Source of the DNA: Marifrigoribacter sp047730175
GTDB lineage: Bacteria > Bacteroidota > Bacteroidia > Flavobacteriales > Flavobacteriaceae
NCBI RefSeq assembly: GCF_047730175.1
Contig: NZ_CP159833.1
Coordinates: 1,116,001-1,180,000, forward strand
DNA length: 64,000 nucleotides
Reading direction: 5' to 3'
The position numbers and the translations under genes are program-made. How positions within the stretch are numbered: the first letter of the stretch is position 1; every line of letters starts with the position of its first letter. Below are positions 43,084 through 51,288 of the stretch, piece after piece. The notes beneath the pieces were generated by a model that saw nothing but the letters and a program-made list of their open reading frames with translations, made no database searches and was not told the origin of the DNA.

Positions 43084-44451
43084 TTAATTTGAATATGATA
43101 ATTCAGAAGCTTTCTTTTTGTAAAAATCTGCTTTTTTACTGTTCCCTTTCGCTTGATAAGCAATACTCAATTGTTGGTAAAAATCATGCTCCATTTTAGG
43201 ATTATCTAAAAGAAAATCAAGTCCAATTTCTAAGTTTTCAATAGCTAATTCTGGTGCATTTAATCCATTATTTGCTACCCCATTAATTAGATATAACAAA
43301 GCTTGTGCTGGAAATATTTCTAATGCTTTTACGCTTAAATTTGAAGCATCATCATATTTTTTAAAATCGATTTGAAGTAACAAAGTGCTTTTGATCAAGC
43401 TAAAATTATCATTGTCTTTTTCTATTCCTTTTTCATAAAATATTAGTGCTTGTTCTTTCTTCTTTTTGTTTAAAAAATAATCTCCAATTGTTTCATAAAC
43501 TTTGCTGTTATTTTCTTCGGAAAACAAACTGACTACTTCTTCTAATTCTATTTCATATTGTGGGTTAGAATTCACAAAAGAGATAAAATCGCTCAGTACT
43601 TTATATTTACTTTCAGCATCAATATTAGAAGATTTAAAAACAACCTTCATTGATTGTATCGCTTCTTTTGCATTGTCTTTATCCAGATAAAATTTATATA
43701 ATGCTAAATGTACTAATTGAGATTTCGGAAACTCTTTAAGCAATTCATTCGCTGTTTCAAATGCCTTATCACTGTTTCCTTGATCACTATATAAAAAGAT
43801 TAGATTAAGGTATTCCTTTTCGTTTTTGGTTTTATTATTAATCTTATTTTCTAGATTTTCAATTTCTTTATCGGAATTTCCTGTTGCTCTATAAATTCGC
43901 GTTCGTAATGCATCTCTATAAGTGCTTTCTCCCCATAAAACATCTAACTCATCTAAGAGGTCTAATGCTTTATCGTATTGTTTTGTTCGATGGTATAAAT
44001 TTGCTAAATCTTCTTTATAATCTTCATCAAAAGGAATTAGTTTTACAATTAAAGGAATGGCTGCTTCATAATCTCTTTGTATATAATACAAATCGTATAA
44101 AGCTTCCATGACATCAAGTTGATTCGTTTCTGTCTCTAAGACCTTTTTAAAGAAAGATTCAGCTTCATCGTATCTCTTAAGTTTCGCAAAATTTTTAGCC
44201 CGCTCAAAACATATAACTGATAAATTTTCTGGATGTTCTTTTGTCGCAATTTCAGCTCTATCGAGTGCTTTTAATGCTAGCTCGTAATTTTCAATTCCTT
44301 TTTGTTTTAAAGCTTCAAAAAAGTTTTCCTGAAAAGCATCACTTACATTTCCTAAATCATCGGTAGGTTTTTCATTTTGAGCTATAGTTTCGCTTTGGAA
44401 TAATATAATTCCGAAGAAAATCAATACGTAATATGAAAAATTTCTATTCAT
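43084..44451 (-). CDS. Exported tetratricopeptide repeat protein
   Basis: A 455-residue protein with a signal peptide (residues 1-24, ending ETIAQ) followed by about ten TPR helix pairs, for example LSVICFERAKNFAKLKRYDEAESFFKKVL (read here only as LKRYDEAESFFKKVL) and IGDYFLNKKKKEQALIFYEKGIE. It serves as a protein-interaction scaffold in the periplasm. It is 15 bases downstream of the sugar nucleotidyltransferase gene and co-transcribed with DUF4292 and EnvC-like genes, which suggests a role in envelope assembly. Confidence 0.82.
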   Translation of the reverse strand: MNRNFSYYVLIFFGIILFQSETIAQNEKPTDDLGNVSDAFQENFFEALKQKGIENYELALKALDRAEIATKEHPENLSVICFERAKNFAKLKRYDEAESFFKKVLETETNQLDVMEALYDLYYIQRDYEAAIPLIVKLIPFDEDYKEDLANLYHRTKQYDKALDLLDELDVLWGESTYRDALRTRIYRATGNSDKEIENLENKINNKTKNEKEYLNLIFLYSDQGNSDKAFETANELLKEFPKSQLVHLALYKFYLDKDNAKEAIQSMKVVFKSSNIDAESKYKVLSDFISFVNSNPQYEIELEEVVSLFSEENNSKVYETIGDYFLNKKKKEQALIFYEKGIEKDNDNFSLIKSTLLLQIDFKKYDDASNLSVKALEIFPAQALLYLINGVANNGLNAPELAIENLEIGLDFLLDNPKMEHDFYQQLSIAYQAKGNSKKADFYKKKASELSYSN

Positions 44452-44466
44452 TAAATTGTAGTCAAC

Positions 44467-45483
44467 TTATTCTAACGTTGAATAATCGCCGACACTAATT
44501 GTTGTAAAATTGCCATCAAATTTTACATGGTTCCCAATCATTGCATTGTCTAAAATAGCATTTTTGATTAATGTTTCGTTTTGGATTATACTATTTTTAA
44601 CGTTACTATCTTCAATTCTTGTGTTTTTACCAATGGAAGCAAAAGGCCCCACTGTACTATTTTTTAGAATAACTCCTTCGCCTATAAAACAAGGTTCAAT
44701 AATTTTTGAATTCTCTAAAATGAGGGTATCAGCAACTAGTTTTTCATTATCATCTGTCAAAAAACCTAACATTCTTCTATTGGTTTCAACAGTCACCTCT
44801 TTATTTCCGCAATCCATCCATTCATTAACGGTACCGGTTTTAAAGATCTTACCATCAGCCATCATTCTTTTTATTCCATCATTGATTTGGTATTCTCCGC
44901 CATTAATTATTTCGTTTTCGATCACATAGGTTAGTTCCTTTTTAAGAACACTAACATCCTTAAAATAATATATCCCGATAACAGCTTGGTCACTCACAAA
45001 CTGTTCTGGTTTTTCAACTAATTCAGTTATTTCGTGCTTTTCGTTTAAATTAACAACTCCATAGGCTTCAGGATTCTTAACTCTTTTAGTCCAAATAACG
45101 CTGTCTGCATCTTTATCTAAATCGAAGTTTGCCCGTATTAATGTATCTGCATAAGCAATCACTGCGGGACCTGATAACGAAGGTTCAGCACACATAATTG
45201 CATGACCTGTTCCTAGTGGGTTTAATTGTCTATAAATACTTGCTTTAGCTCCTAAACTTTCAGCTAATTCTATTAAGCTGGAAACAACCTCTTCACCAAA
45301 AAACGCAGGGTCTCCCAGTATAAAAGCAATTTCTTCGATATCTTCATTTAATAAATGAGCAATGTCTGCTACTAATCTATGAACTATTGGTTTTCCTGCA
45401 ACTGGAATTAAAGGTTTTGGCACTGTCAGTGAGTGAGGGCGTAGTCTTGATCCTCGACCTGCCATTGGGACTATTATTTTCAT
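44467..45483 (-). CDS. Sugar nucleotidyltransferase (NTP-transferase with left-handed helix)
   Basis: A 338-residue cytosolic enzyme. The pyrophosphorylase signature PMAGRGSRLRPHSLTVPKPLIPVAGKPI is at the N-terminus (residues about 6-33). The catalytic core continues with GTGHAIMCAEPSLSGPAVIAYADTLI, and a hexapeptide-repeat tail follows (VILKNSTVGPFASIGKNTRIEDSNVKNSI, about residues 255-330). It makes an NDP-sugar for envelope polysaccharide. The exact sugar is not clear; a glucose-1-phosphate thymidylyl- or N-acetylglucosamine uridylyl-type function are both possible. It is encoded downstream of dut and a flippase. Confidence 0.84.
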   Translation of the reverse strand: MKIIVPMAGRGSRLRPHSLTVPKPLIPVAGKPIVHRLVADIAHLLNEDIEEIAFILGDPAFFGEEVVSSLIELAESLGAKASIYRQLNPLGTGHAIMCAEPSLSGPAVIAYADTLIRANFDLDKDADSVIWTKRVKNPEAYGVVNLNEKHEITELVEKPEQFVSDQAVIGIYYFKDVSVLKKELTYVIENEIINGGEYQINDGIKRMMADGKIFKTGTVNEWMDCGNKEVTVETNRRMLGFLTDDNEKLVADTLILENSKIIEPCFIGEGVILKNSTVGPFASIGKNTRIEDSNVKNSIIQNETLIKNAILDNAMIGNHVKFDGNFTTISVGDYSTLE

Positions 45484-45495
45484 ATTTATGCTGTA

Positions 45496-45588
45496 TTTCG
45501 ACTCCGCTCAATATAAACTCCAGCGGGGATTTTTTTAATTAAACTATATTTTCAAATAGGTCTCGACTGCGCTCGACCTGACAATTCT
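45496..45588. repeat. Two dispersed-repeat-like units (locus 2)
   Basis: The gap between dut and the nucleotidyltransferase gene holds two diverged copies of one motif: TTTCGACTCCGCTCAATATA (45496-45515) and CTCGACTGCGCTCGACCTGA (45562-45581). The GC-rich motif stands out from the AT-rich surroundings and fits the CTCGACTGCGCTC family of intergenic repeats that recur in flavobacterial genomes (from general knowledge, not searched here). Confidence 0.55.
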
Positions 45589-45590
45589 CT

Positions 45591-46025
45591 TTATTTAACT
45601 CCCGTACTTCCAAATCCACCTTCACCTCTTTTAGTTTCAGATAAAGTTGAAACTTCTTCCCATACAGCTCTTTCGTGTTTGGCAATGATTAATTGAGCAA
45701 TTCTTTCGCCATTTTCAACTTGAAAATTATCATTTGAAAGATTCACTAAAATCACTCCTATTTCACCTCTATAATCTGCATCTATAGTTCCTGGAGCATT
45801 TAAAACTGTAATCCCTTTTTTTGCAGCAAGCCCACTTCTTGGACGAACTTGAGCTTCAATTCCCACTGGCAACTCAATGAAGAGACCTGTTTTAATAATA
45901 GCCCTTTCTAAAGGTTTTAATGTGATTGCTTCCTCTAAATTAGCCCTTAAATCCATCCCTGCGGAAGCTAATGTTTCATAGGAAGGTACTGCATGATTAG
46001 AAGTATTAATAATCTTTATATTCAT
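45591..46025 (-). CDS. dut: dUTP diphosphatase
   Basis: A 144-residue trimeric dUTPase that keeps uracil out of DNA and supplies dUMP. All five motifs are visible: AGMDLRAN, RSGLAAKKG, LNAPGTIDADYRGEIGVIL, GERIAQLII and the C-terminal P-loop-like RGEGGFGSTG. Its start codon follows the flippase stop directly (no gap), so the flippase and dut share a transcript. Confidence 0.97.
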   Translation of the reverse strand: MNIKIINTSNHAVPSYETLASAGMDLRANLEEAITLKPLERAIIKTGLFIELPVGIEAQVRPRSGLAAKKGITVLNAPGTIDADYRGEIGVILVNLSNDNFQVENGERIAQLIIAKHERAVWEEVSTLSETKRGEGGFGSTGVK

Positions 46026-47495
46026 CTAAATTTCTTTTTTTAATATTTGATGTATTTCTTTCTTTTCAGAAAAATATATGGAAGAAACAAACACCAATAA
46101 TAGTGCAGTTCCTATCAAAATATTTCCGTCAAAAATATAGAATGAAAGTACCGAAAATACAACAGATAACACTATATAAAATCCTATTTTTTTAAGGTTA
46201 TAAGGAACTCTATAATGTTTTCTTCCAAGGAAATAAGAAAGAACCATCATACTTCCATAGGCAGCTAAAGTTGCTATTGCAGATCCTTTATAGCTAATGA
46301 TTGGTATCAATATAATATTTAAGCTTAGGGTTATGATAGCTCCAAAAACAGAGATATAGGCGCCAAATTTGGTGCGGTCTGTTATTTTATACCAAACAGA
46401 AAGGTTATGATATAATCCCAAACATAAATTAGCTAATAATATAATGGGAACTATCGAAATCGCTTCCCAAAAAGTGCTATCAGGAATTAATAACCGTTTA
46501 AATATATCTAAATATACGACGACAAATAAAAGAATAAAACTTCCAAAGGCGGCAAAGTATTTAGTGATAATAGCATAGGTTTCTTTGGCATTTTCACTTT
46601 TTGCATGTTGAAAGAAAAATGGTTCAATCCCTAATCGAAAAGCTGTTGCAAATAAGGTCATAAATACACCTAATTTGTAGCATGCAGCATATACTCCTAC
46701 TGTAGCATCTGCAATCGTAGGGTCCAGCATATATTTAAGAAGTATTTTATCGAATGCTTCATTGATTGAAAAAGCGATACCTGCAATTAATACTGGAATT
46801 GCATACCGAAGCATTTGTTTCCATATCGCTCTATTAAACTTGAAGCCGATTTTTACATATAAGGGTAATAATATTAATAAGGTAACTCCACTAGCAATAA
46901 GGTTTGCTATAAAAACATAGGCGACTTTATTGTTGTCTTCTAATAAAATATCATTCCAAAAGGAAGAAGTATCATTGTTAGCCCAAATAGGTAATACTAA
47001 AAAGAAAAATAGATTAAACCCTAAGTTAATTACGACGTTAAATATTTTAAGAAGTGCATATTTCTTGGGTTTTTCATTGGCCCTAAACCAAACAAAGGGA
47101 AGGACTGCTAGTGCATCTAAGGCCAATATAATTAAGCCATATGTAACATACTCAGTTTTATATTCTAACAATTTAGAAAGTGAGTCGCTGAAGAATAATA
47201 AGACCGTTAAAAATAATAAGGTAGATATGGTAAGGGATCTCAATGCAGTAGATTGAACCACCTCTTTCTTTGAAATATCTTTATTGATGAATCGAAAAAA
47301 AGCGGTTTCCATTCCATAAGAAAGCAACACATTTCCTAAGATTAAAAATGCCATTATAGAAGCATAAAGCCCATACTGTTCTCTACCTAAAACTACAACG
47401 TAGAGCGGCACTAAAAAAATGGCTAATGCACGTGGTAACACAGTTGCAAGACCATAAATAAATGTTTGTTTGAAGAGTTTTTTGAAAATACTCAA
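46026..47495 (-). CDS. Oligosaccharide flippase family protein (Wzx/MATE-type)
   Basis: A 489-residue polytopic membrane protein with about 12 to 14 helices, of the polysaccharide biosynthesis/MOP superfamily. The N-terminus KLFKQTFIYGLATVLPRALAIFLVPLY is diagnostic. It flips lipid-linked glycan across the inner membrane. The start is a TTG at 47493-47495; no ATG lies between it and an upstream in-frame stop. It is translationally adjacent to dut and one gene away from a sugar nucleotidyltransferase, which supports a glycan role. Confidence 0.87.
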   Translation of the reverse strand: MSIFKKLFKQTFIYGLATVLPRALAIFLVPLYVVVLGREQYGLYASIMAFLILGNVLLSYGMETAFFRFINKDISKKEVVQSTALRSLTISTLLFLTVLLFFSDSLSKLLEYKTEYVTYGLIILALDALAVLPFVWFRANEKPKKYALLKIFNVVINLGFNLFFFLVLPIWANNDTSSFWNDILLEDNNKVAYVFIANLIASGVTLLILLPLYVKIGFKFNRAIWKQMLRYAIPVLIAGIAFSINEAFDKILLKYMLDPTIADATVGVYAACYKLGVFMTLFATAFRLGIEPFFFQHAKSENAKETYAIITKYFAAFGSFILLFVVVYLDIFKRLLIPDSTFWEAISIVPIILLANLCLGLYHNLSVWYKITDRTKFGAYISVFGAIITLSLNIILIPIISYKGSAIATLAAYGSMMVLSYFLGRKHYRVPYNLKKIGFYIVLSVVFSVLSFYIFDGNILIGTALLLVFVSSIYFSEKKEIHQILKKEI

Positions 47496-47547
47496 TTCAC
47501 TTATTTTTAAGGCTTAAAAGTATTGAAAATTAATTTGTAAACGACTA

Positions 47548-48060
47548 TTAATTCTTACTATTAGGGTTCCCTTGAGGATATGCAAGCATCGGTTTTTCCT
47601 CAATGTTTTCAATTTTAAAATAGGCAAGATTGCCATTATTCATATAACTTATTACCACATCATTATATGATAATTGAAATGGAAATTTAATTGGAGGTGT
47701 ATTGTTAGCTTCTTTAACAGGATCACTATCCATAATTATTCCATCCCTTAATTTATTATTAATAGCGCCTGTATATTCATTTTTAGAGCCATTAGCTTTA
47801 GTAATCTGATCTCTAAGGTATATGTTTTTAATTTCAACTTCTTCATTCAAATTTTCAAAAGTAATTTGGATATTGGTTCCCGAACTTCCTTCTTGAGCAC
47901 CAGCTGCCCATTTCTGACTAAAAATTTTACTAATAACAAAGGGAGGGACTTCTACTAATTTATATTCTGAGGTTATAGATTTTGAGCTACCACAATTAGA
48001 AAAGCTTAAAATTATAAATGAAATTCCAATTAAACCGAAAATATATTTTACTCGTTTCAT
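47548..48060 (-). CDS. Uncharacterised lipoprotein
   Basis: A 170-residue lipoprotein with a clear lipobox (SFSNCGSSKS, Cys at about residue 23). The mature part starts with VEVPPFVISKIFSQKW and reads like a beta-rich domain (IQITFENLNEEVEIKNIYLRD). I do not recognise a family. It lies alone between the flippase gene and a gap, in the same direction as the flippase. Confidence 0.75.
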   Translation of the reverse strand: MKRVKYIFGLIGISFIILSFSNCGSSKSITSEYKLVEVPPFVISKIFSQKWAAGAQEGSSGTNIQITFENLNEEVEIKNIYLRDQITKANGSKNEYTGAINNKLRDGIIMDSDPVKEANNTPPIKFPFQLSYNDVVISYMNNGNLAYFKIENIEEKPMLAYPQGNPNSKN

Positions 48061-48116
48061 ACGTATGCTTTTATAGGAAGATTCAAAAGTCCTGCCATAA
48101 ATTTACAAAATGAGAA

Positions 48117-48236
48117 TGAGTAATTAATGAAATCATATTTTTAAAGTATGACATTCTACCTATTTCTGAAGATACTCAATCAATTCCAACTTCTGAAGTA
48201 GAAAAAATTAGAGTTTATATTTATAATAAAATGTAA
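48117..48236 (+). pseudogene. Possible remnant of a gene 3' end
   Basis: Bases 48147-48236 read YDILPISEDTQSIPTSEVEK, then IRVYIYNKM and a stop, with a further few in-frame codons upstream until a stop before 48117. There is no start codon that fits. The composition reads like coding sequence, but I do not recognise a family. The rest of the gap 48061-48315 holds nothing else apparent. Confidence 0.3.
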
Positions 48237-48315
48237 TTAATACAGGATATAGCTTCAAATTTAATAAATTGAATAAAATATTTCCGATACCTTTCGGGAT
48301 TATAAAGCATATTCT

Positions 48316-50228
48316 ATGAAAAAAATAATCTCAATCCTTCTAATAATATTCGTTTATTCTCAAACTATGGCACAAAAAACAAATATGACTTCCGAAAGTC
48401 TTATTAAATTAGGAAGGGTTAGCGTAAAAGGTATTTCAAAGGATAGTAATCAAATTGTTTTTGGAGTTTCTAAGTATAGCTTTACAACTCAAAAAAAAAC
48501 CAACAATCTATATTCAGTTAGTATAGATGGTGGTGAATTAAAAAAAATTACTAAAAAAGAAACAAAACTTATCGATAAATCTATTTCACCAAATGGAGAA
48601 TATAAAATTAAGGTAAAGAATGAAAAGTTAAAAAATGTTACTGGAACAGATTTTCATCCCGATGTGAAAGACAGTAATGTACTAATTTATGATGAACTTA
48701 ATTACCGCCATTGGGATGCTTGGGAAGATGGTAATTATAGTCATATAATGTACCGATCAAATTCCGAAAAAAAGGAAAACTAATTGATATAATGAAAGGG
48801 GAGCCTTTTCATTCCCCACAAAAACCTTTTGGCGGGGATGAAGATTATTTATGGTCACCCGACAGTAAAAATATTTTATATGTGACAAAAAAAGCTAGTG
48901 GAACAGCGTATGCTATTAGTACCAACACCGATATCTTTAGCTATGAATTAGCCACTGGAAAAACCACCAACTTAACCGAATATAATAAAGGGTACGATAC
49001 TTCGCCTACATTTTCTGATGAAGGTCAATTAGCATGGCTTCAAATGAAACGAGATGGATACGAGTCTGATAAAAATGATATTATCGTTCGTATAAAAGGA
49101 AAAGATATTAACCTTACTAAGGATTGGGATGGAACGGTAAATAGTTTTATTTGGGCAAACGATAGTGAAAAAATATATTTTGTAGCACCCGTTTTAGGAA
49201 CGGTACAGATTTTTGAAATTGCAATACCAACTTCTTCAGAAAGTACAATAAAAAGTCCACGAAAAATTACAAATGGACAGTTTGATGTTCACGGAATTAT
49301 CGGACAAGTAGGTGAAAAACTTGCTGTTTTAAGAAGGGATATGAATCATGCTTCCGAAATTTATTCGGTGGATATTACTTCAGGAAGCATGGCACAATTA
49401 AGCTCTGTAAACGACAAGGTCTATGCGAACACAAATCTTGGAAAAGTTGAAAAAAGAATGACTAAAACTACCGACGGGAAAGACCTGCTTTCTTGGGTAA
49501 TTTATCCTCCCGATTTTGATTCTAGTAAAAAATACCCAACCTTATTATATTGTCAAGGTGGTCCTCAAGGTGCATTAAGTCAATTTTATTCTTTCCGATG
49601 GAATTTTCAATTAATGGCAGCTAATGGATATATAATTATTGCTCCAAACAGAAGAGGAATGCCAGGGTATGGTGTAGAATGGAACGAACAAATTAGTAAA
49701 GATTATGGTGGTCAAAATATGGATGATTACCTTTCTGCTATAGATGATATTTCGAAAGAAGATTATGTAGATAATAATAGGTTAGGTTGTGTTGGCGCGA
49801 GTTATGGAGGCTATTCAGCTTTTTATTTAGCGGGAAAACATGAAGGAAGGTTTAAATCATTTATATCGCACGATGGTATTTTTGATTGGCGAAGTATGTA
49901 CGGAACTACAGAGGAAGTATTTTTTCCTAACTGGGATTTAGGAGGAGCCTTTTGGGATAAAAGCAATAAAGCAGCTCAGAAAGCCTATACTGAATTTAAT
50001 CCTACTACCTATGTGGACCAGTGGGATACACCAATGCTGATTATCCAAGGTGGTAAAGATTATCGAGTTCCTATTGGTCAAGGATTAGCTGCTTTTCAAG
50101 CTGCACAGTTAAAAGGAATTAAAAGTAAATTGGTGTTTTTTCCAGAAGAAAATCATTGGGTGTTAAACAACCAAAATAGTCTGGTTTGGCAGCGTGAATT
50201 TTATAAATGGCTTAAAGAAACGTTATAG
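48316..50228 (+). pseudogene. S9 family prolyl oligopeptidase, split by one frameshift
   Basis: Two frames together encode one exported peptidase of about 637 residues. The first (48316-48783) has a signal peptide ending TMAQ and the start of the beta-propeller domain, up to YRHWDAWEDG. The second, open from before 48774 to 50228 and with a first ATG at 48792, continues IMKGEPFHSPQKPFGGDEDY and ends with the alpha/beta-hydrolase domain. The catalytic triad is complete: Ser in GASYGG, Asp in IIQGGKDYRV and His in PEENHWVL. The switch lies at the A tract 48767-48773: one more A would restore one frame. It is either a real mutation, a base-calling error, or -1 ribosomal frameshifting at the slippery heptamer listed separately. 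Confidence 0.85.
48768..48774 (+). other. Slippery heptamer A AAA AAG at the peptidase frame switch
   Basis: Codons in the first frame are GAA AAA AAG GAA AAC TAA. The heptamer A AAA AAG is therefore in the exact phase needed for a -1 shift (as in dnaX of Escherichia coli), and a -1 shift leads straight into the second frame, reading GGA AAA CTA ATT GAT ATA ATG. A weak hairpin GGGGA / TCCCC (48798-48817) follows, but is about 24 bases downstream, further than usual. Confidence 0.5.
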
Positions 50229-50250
50229 TTTAAGAGTTATTAAAAACTAA

Positions 50251-50286
50251 AAAACGCCTTCTGAAATTTTCAGAAGGCGTTTTTTA
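50251..50286. terminator. Bidirectional terminator between the peptidase gene and the atp operon
   Basis: A stem of about 12 bp (AACGCCTTCTGAAA / TTTCAGAAGGCGTT form) with a short loop is followed by T runs on both strands. It ends the peptidase transcript and, in the other direction, the atp operon. Confidence 0.93.
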
Positions 50287-50303
50287 TATTCTATTCAACT
50301 AAA

Positions 50304-50376
50304 GCCTAATCTATCTTGCTAATGCCTCGCTTAAGAACATATTTGGCTTACGCCTAATCTATCCTGCTAATGCCTC
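50304..50376 (-). repeat. Direct duplication of the atpG 3' end
   Basis: Bases 50304-50328 repeat 50352-50376 with one mismatch in 25. The second copy covers the last codons and stop of atpG (plus 50359 onward). The first copy lies 48 bases downstream, between the stop and the terminator, and is not translated. Confidence 0.8.
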
Positions 50377-51222
50377 AGCACCACCAACGATTTCTAATAT
50401 CTCGTTTGTAATAGCAGCTTGACGTGCTTTGTTATATTGTAATTTTAAAGCATCTCTTAATTCAGTAGCATTGTCGGTAGCTTTATGCATCGCTGTCATA
50501 CGTGCACCATGCTCACTTGCAACAGAATCTCTAATAGCTTTAAATAATTGTGTTTTTAAACTCTTCGGAATTAATTCTTCAACAATTTTCGCTTTTGAAG
50601 GTTCAAAAATATAATCTGCGATTTGAACATTTTCATTTGTTTTTTCTGAAGCAATCGGTAAAAATTGTTCTGTTAATACAAATTGAGTAGCAGCATTTTT
50701 AAAGTTGTTATAGACTAAAACAATTTTATCGTAAGATCCATTTGCAAATAAGTCCATTAATTGTTCCGCAATAGCAGCAGTATTATCATAAGTAAGATCA
50801 TCAAAAATCTCATTATTATTAAATACTATTGTGTTTGACTTTCCTAAAACATCATTTCCTTTTTTACCAAGAGTAACTAAATCTACTTTTTGATTGCTAT
50901 ACGTTTCAGATGAAAGTAAAGCAGTCTCTTTGATTATATTACTATTAAATGCCCCAGCTAAACCTCTGTTTGAGGTAATAGAAACGATAAGAACATTCTT
51001 TACCTCTCTTTGCTCTGCAAACTGACTTCCACTATCTCCTTCTAAAGAAGCACTTAAGCTTTGAAGTAATTCGGTTAATTTGTTAGCATAAGGACGCATG
51101 GCCGTAATAGCATCTTGAGCTTTCTTCAATTTTGCAGCAGATACCATTTTCATAGCACTAGTAATCTGCATCGTTGAAGATACTGAAGCAATTCTATTCC
51201 GTATTTCTTTTAAGTTTGCCAT
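50359..51222 (-). CDS. atpG: ATP synthase subunit gamma
   Basis: The 287-residue rotor subunit of F1. The N-terminal helix ANLKEIRNRIASVSSTMQITSAMKMVSAAKL and the C-terminal helix ARMTAMHKATDNATELRDALKLQYNKARQA are the two coiled-coil strands that turn inside alpha3beta3. It is the last gene of the atp operon, separated from atpA by 66 bases containing a perfect 14-bp hairpin. Its 3' end is partly duplicated downstream. Confidence 0.96.
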   Translation of the reverse strand: MANLKEIRNRIASVSSTMQITSAMKMVSAAKLKKAQDAITAMRPYANKLTELLQSLSASLEGDSGSQFAEQREVKNVLIVSITSNRGLAGAFNSNIIKETALLSSETYSNQKVDLVTLGKKGNDVLGKSNTIVFNNNEIFDDLTYDNTAAIAEQLMDLFANGSYDKIVLVYNNFKNAATQFVLTEQFLPIASEKTNENVQIADYIFEPSKAKIVEELIPKSLKTQLFKAIRDSVASEHGARMTAMHKATDNATELRDALKLQYNKARQAAITNEILEIVGGAEALAG

Positions 51223-51247
51223 TCTATTTAAAATTTAGTTTCAAGAA

Positions 51248-51279
51248 GTAAAAAGTGAGATGGTTATCTCACTTTTTAC
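51248..51279 (-). terminator. Hairpin between atpA and atpG (terminator or processing site)
   Basis: A perfect 14-bp stem (51248-51261 with 51266-51279) and a 4-base loop. On the minus strand the second arm ends CACTTTTTAC, so a T run lies inside the stem rather than after it. It could reduce the amount of atpG transcript or mark the 3' end of a processed atpA mRNA. Confidence 0.6.
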
Positions 51280-51288
51280 AACAGAAAT

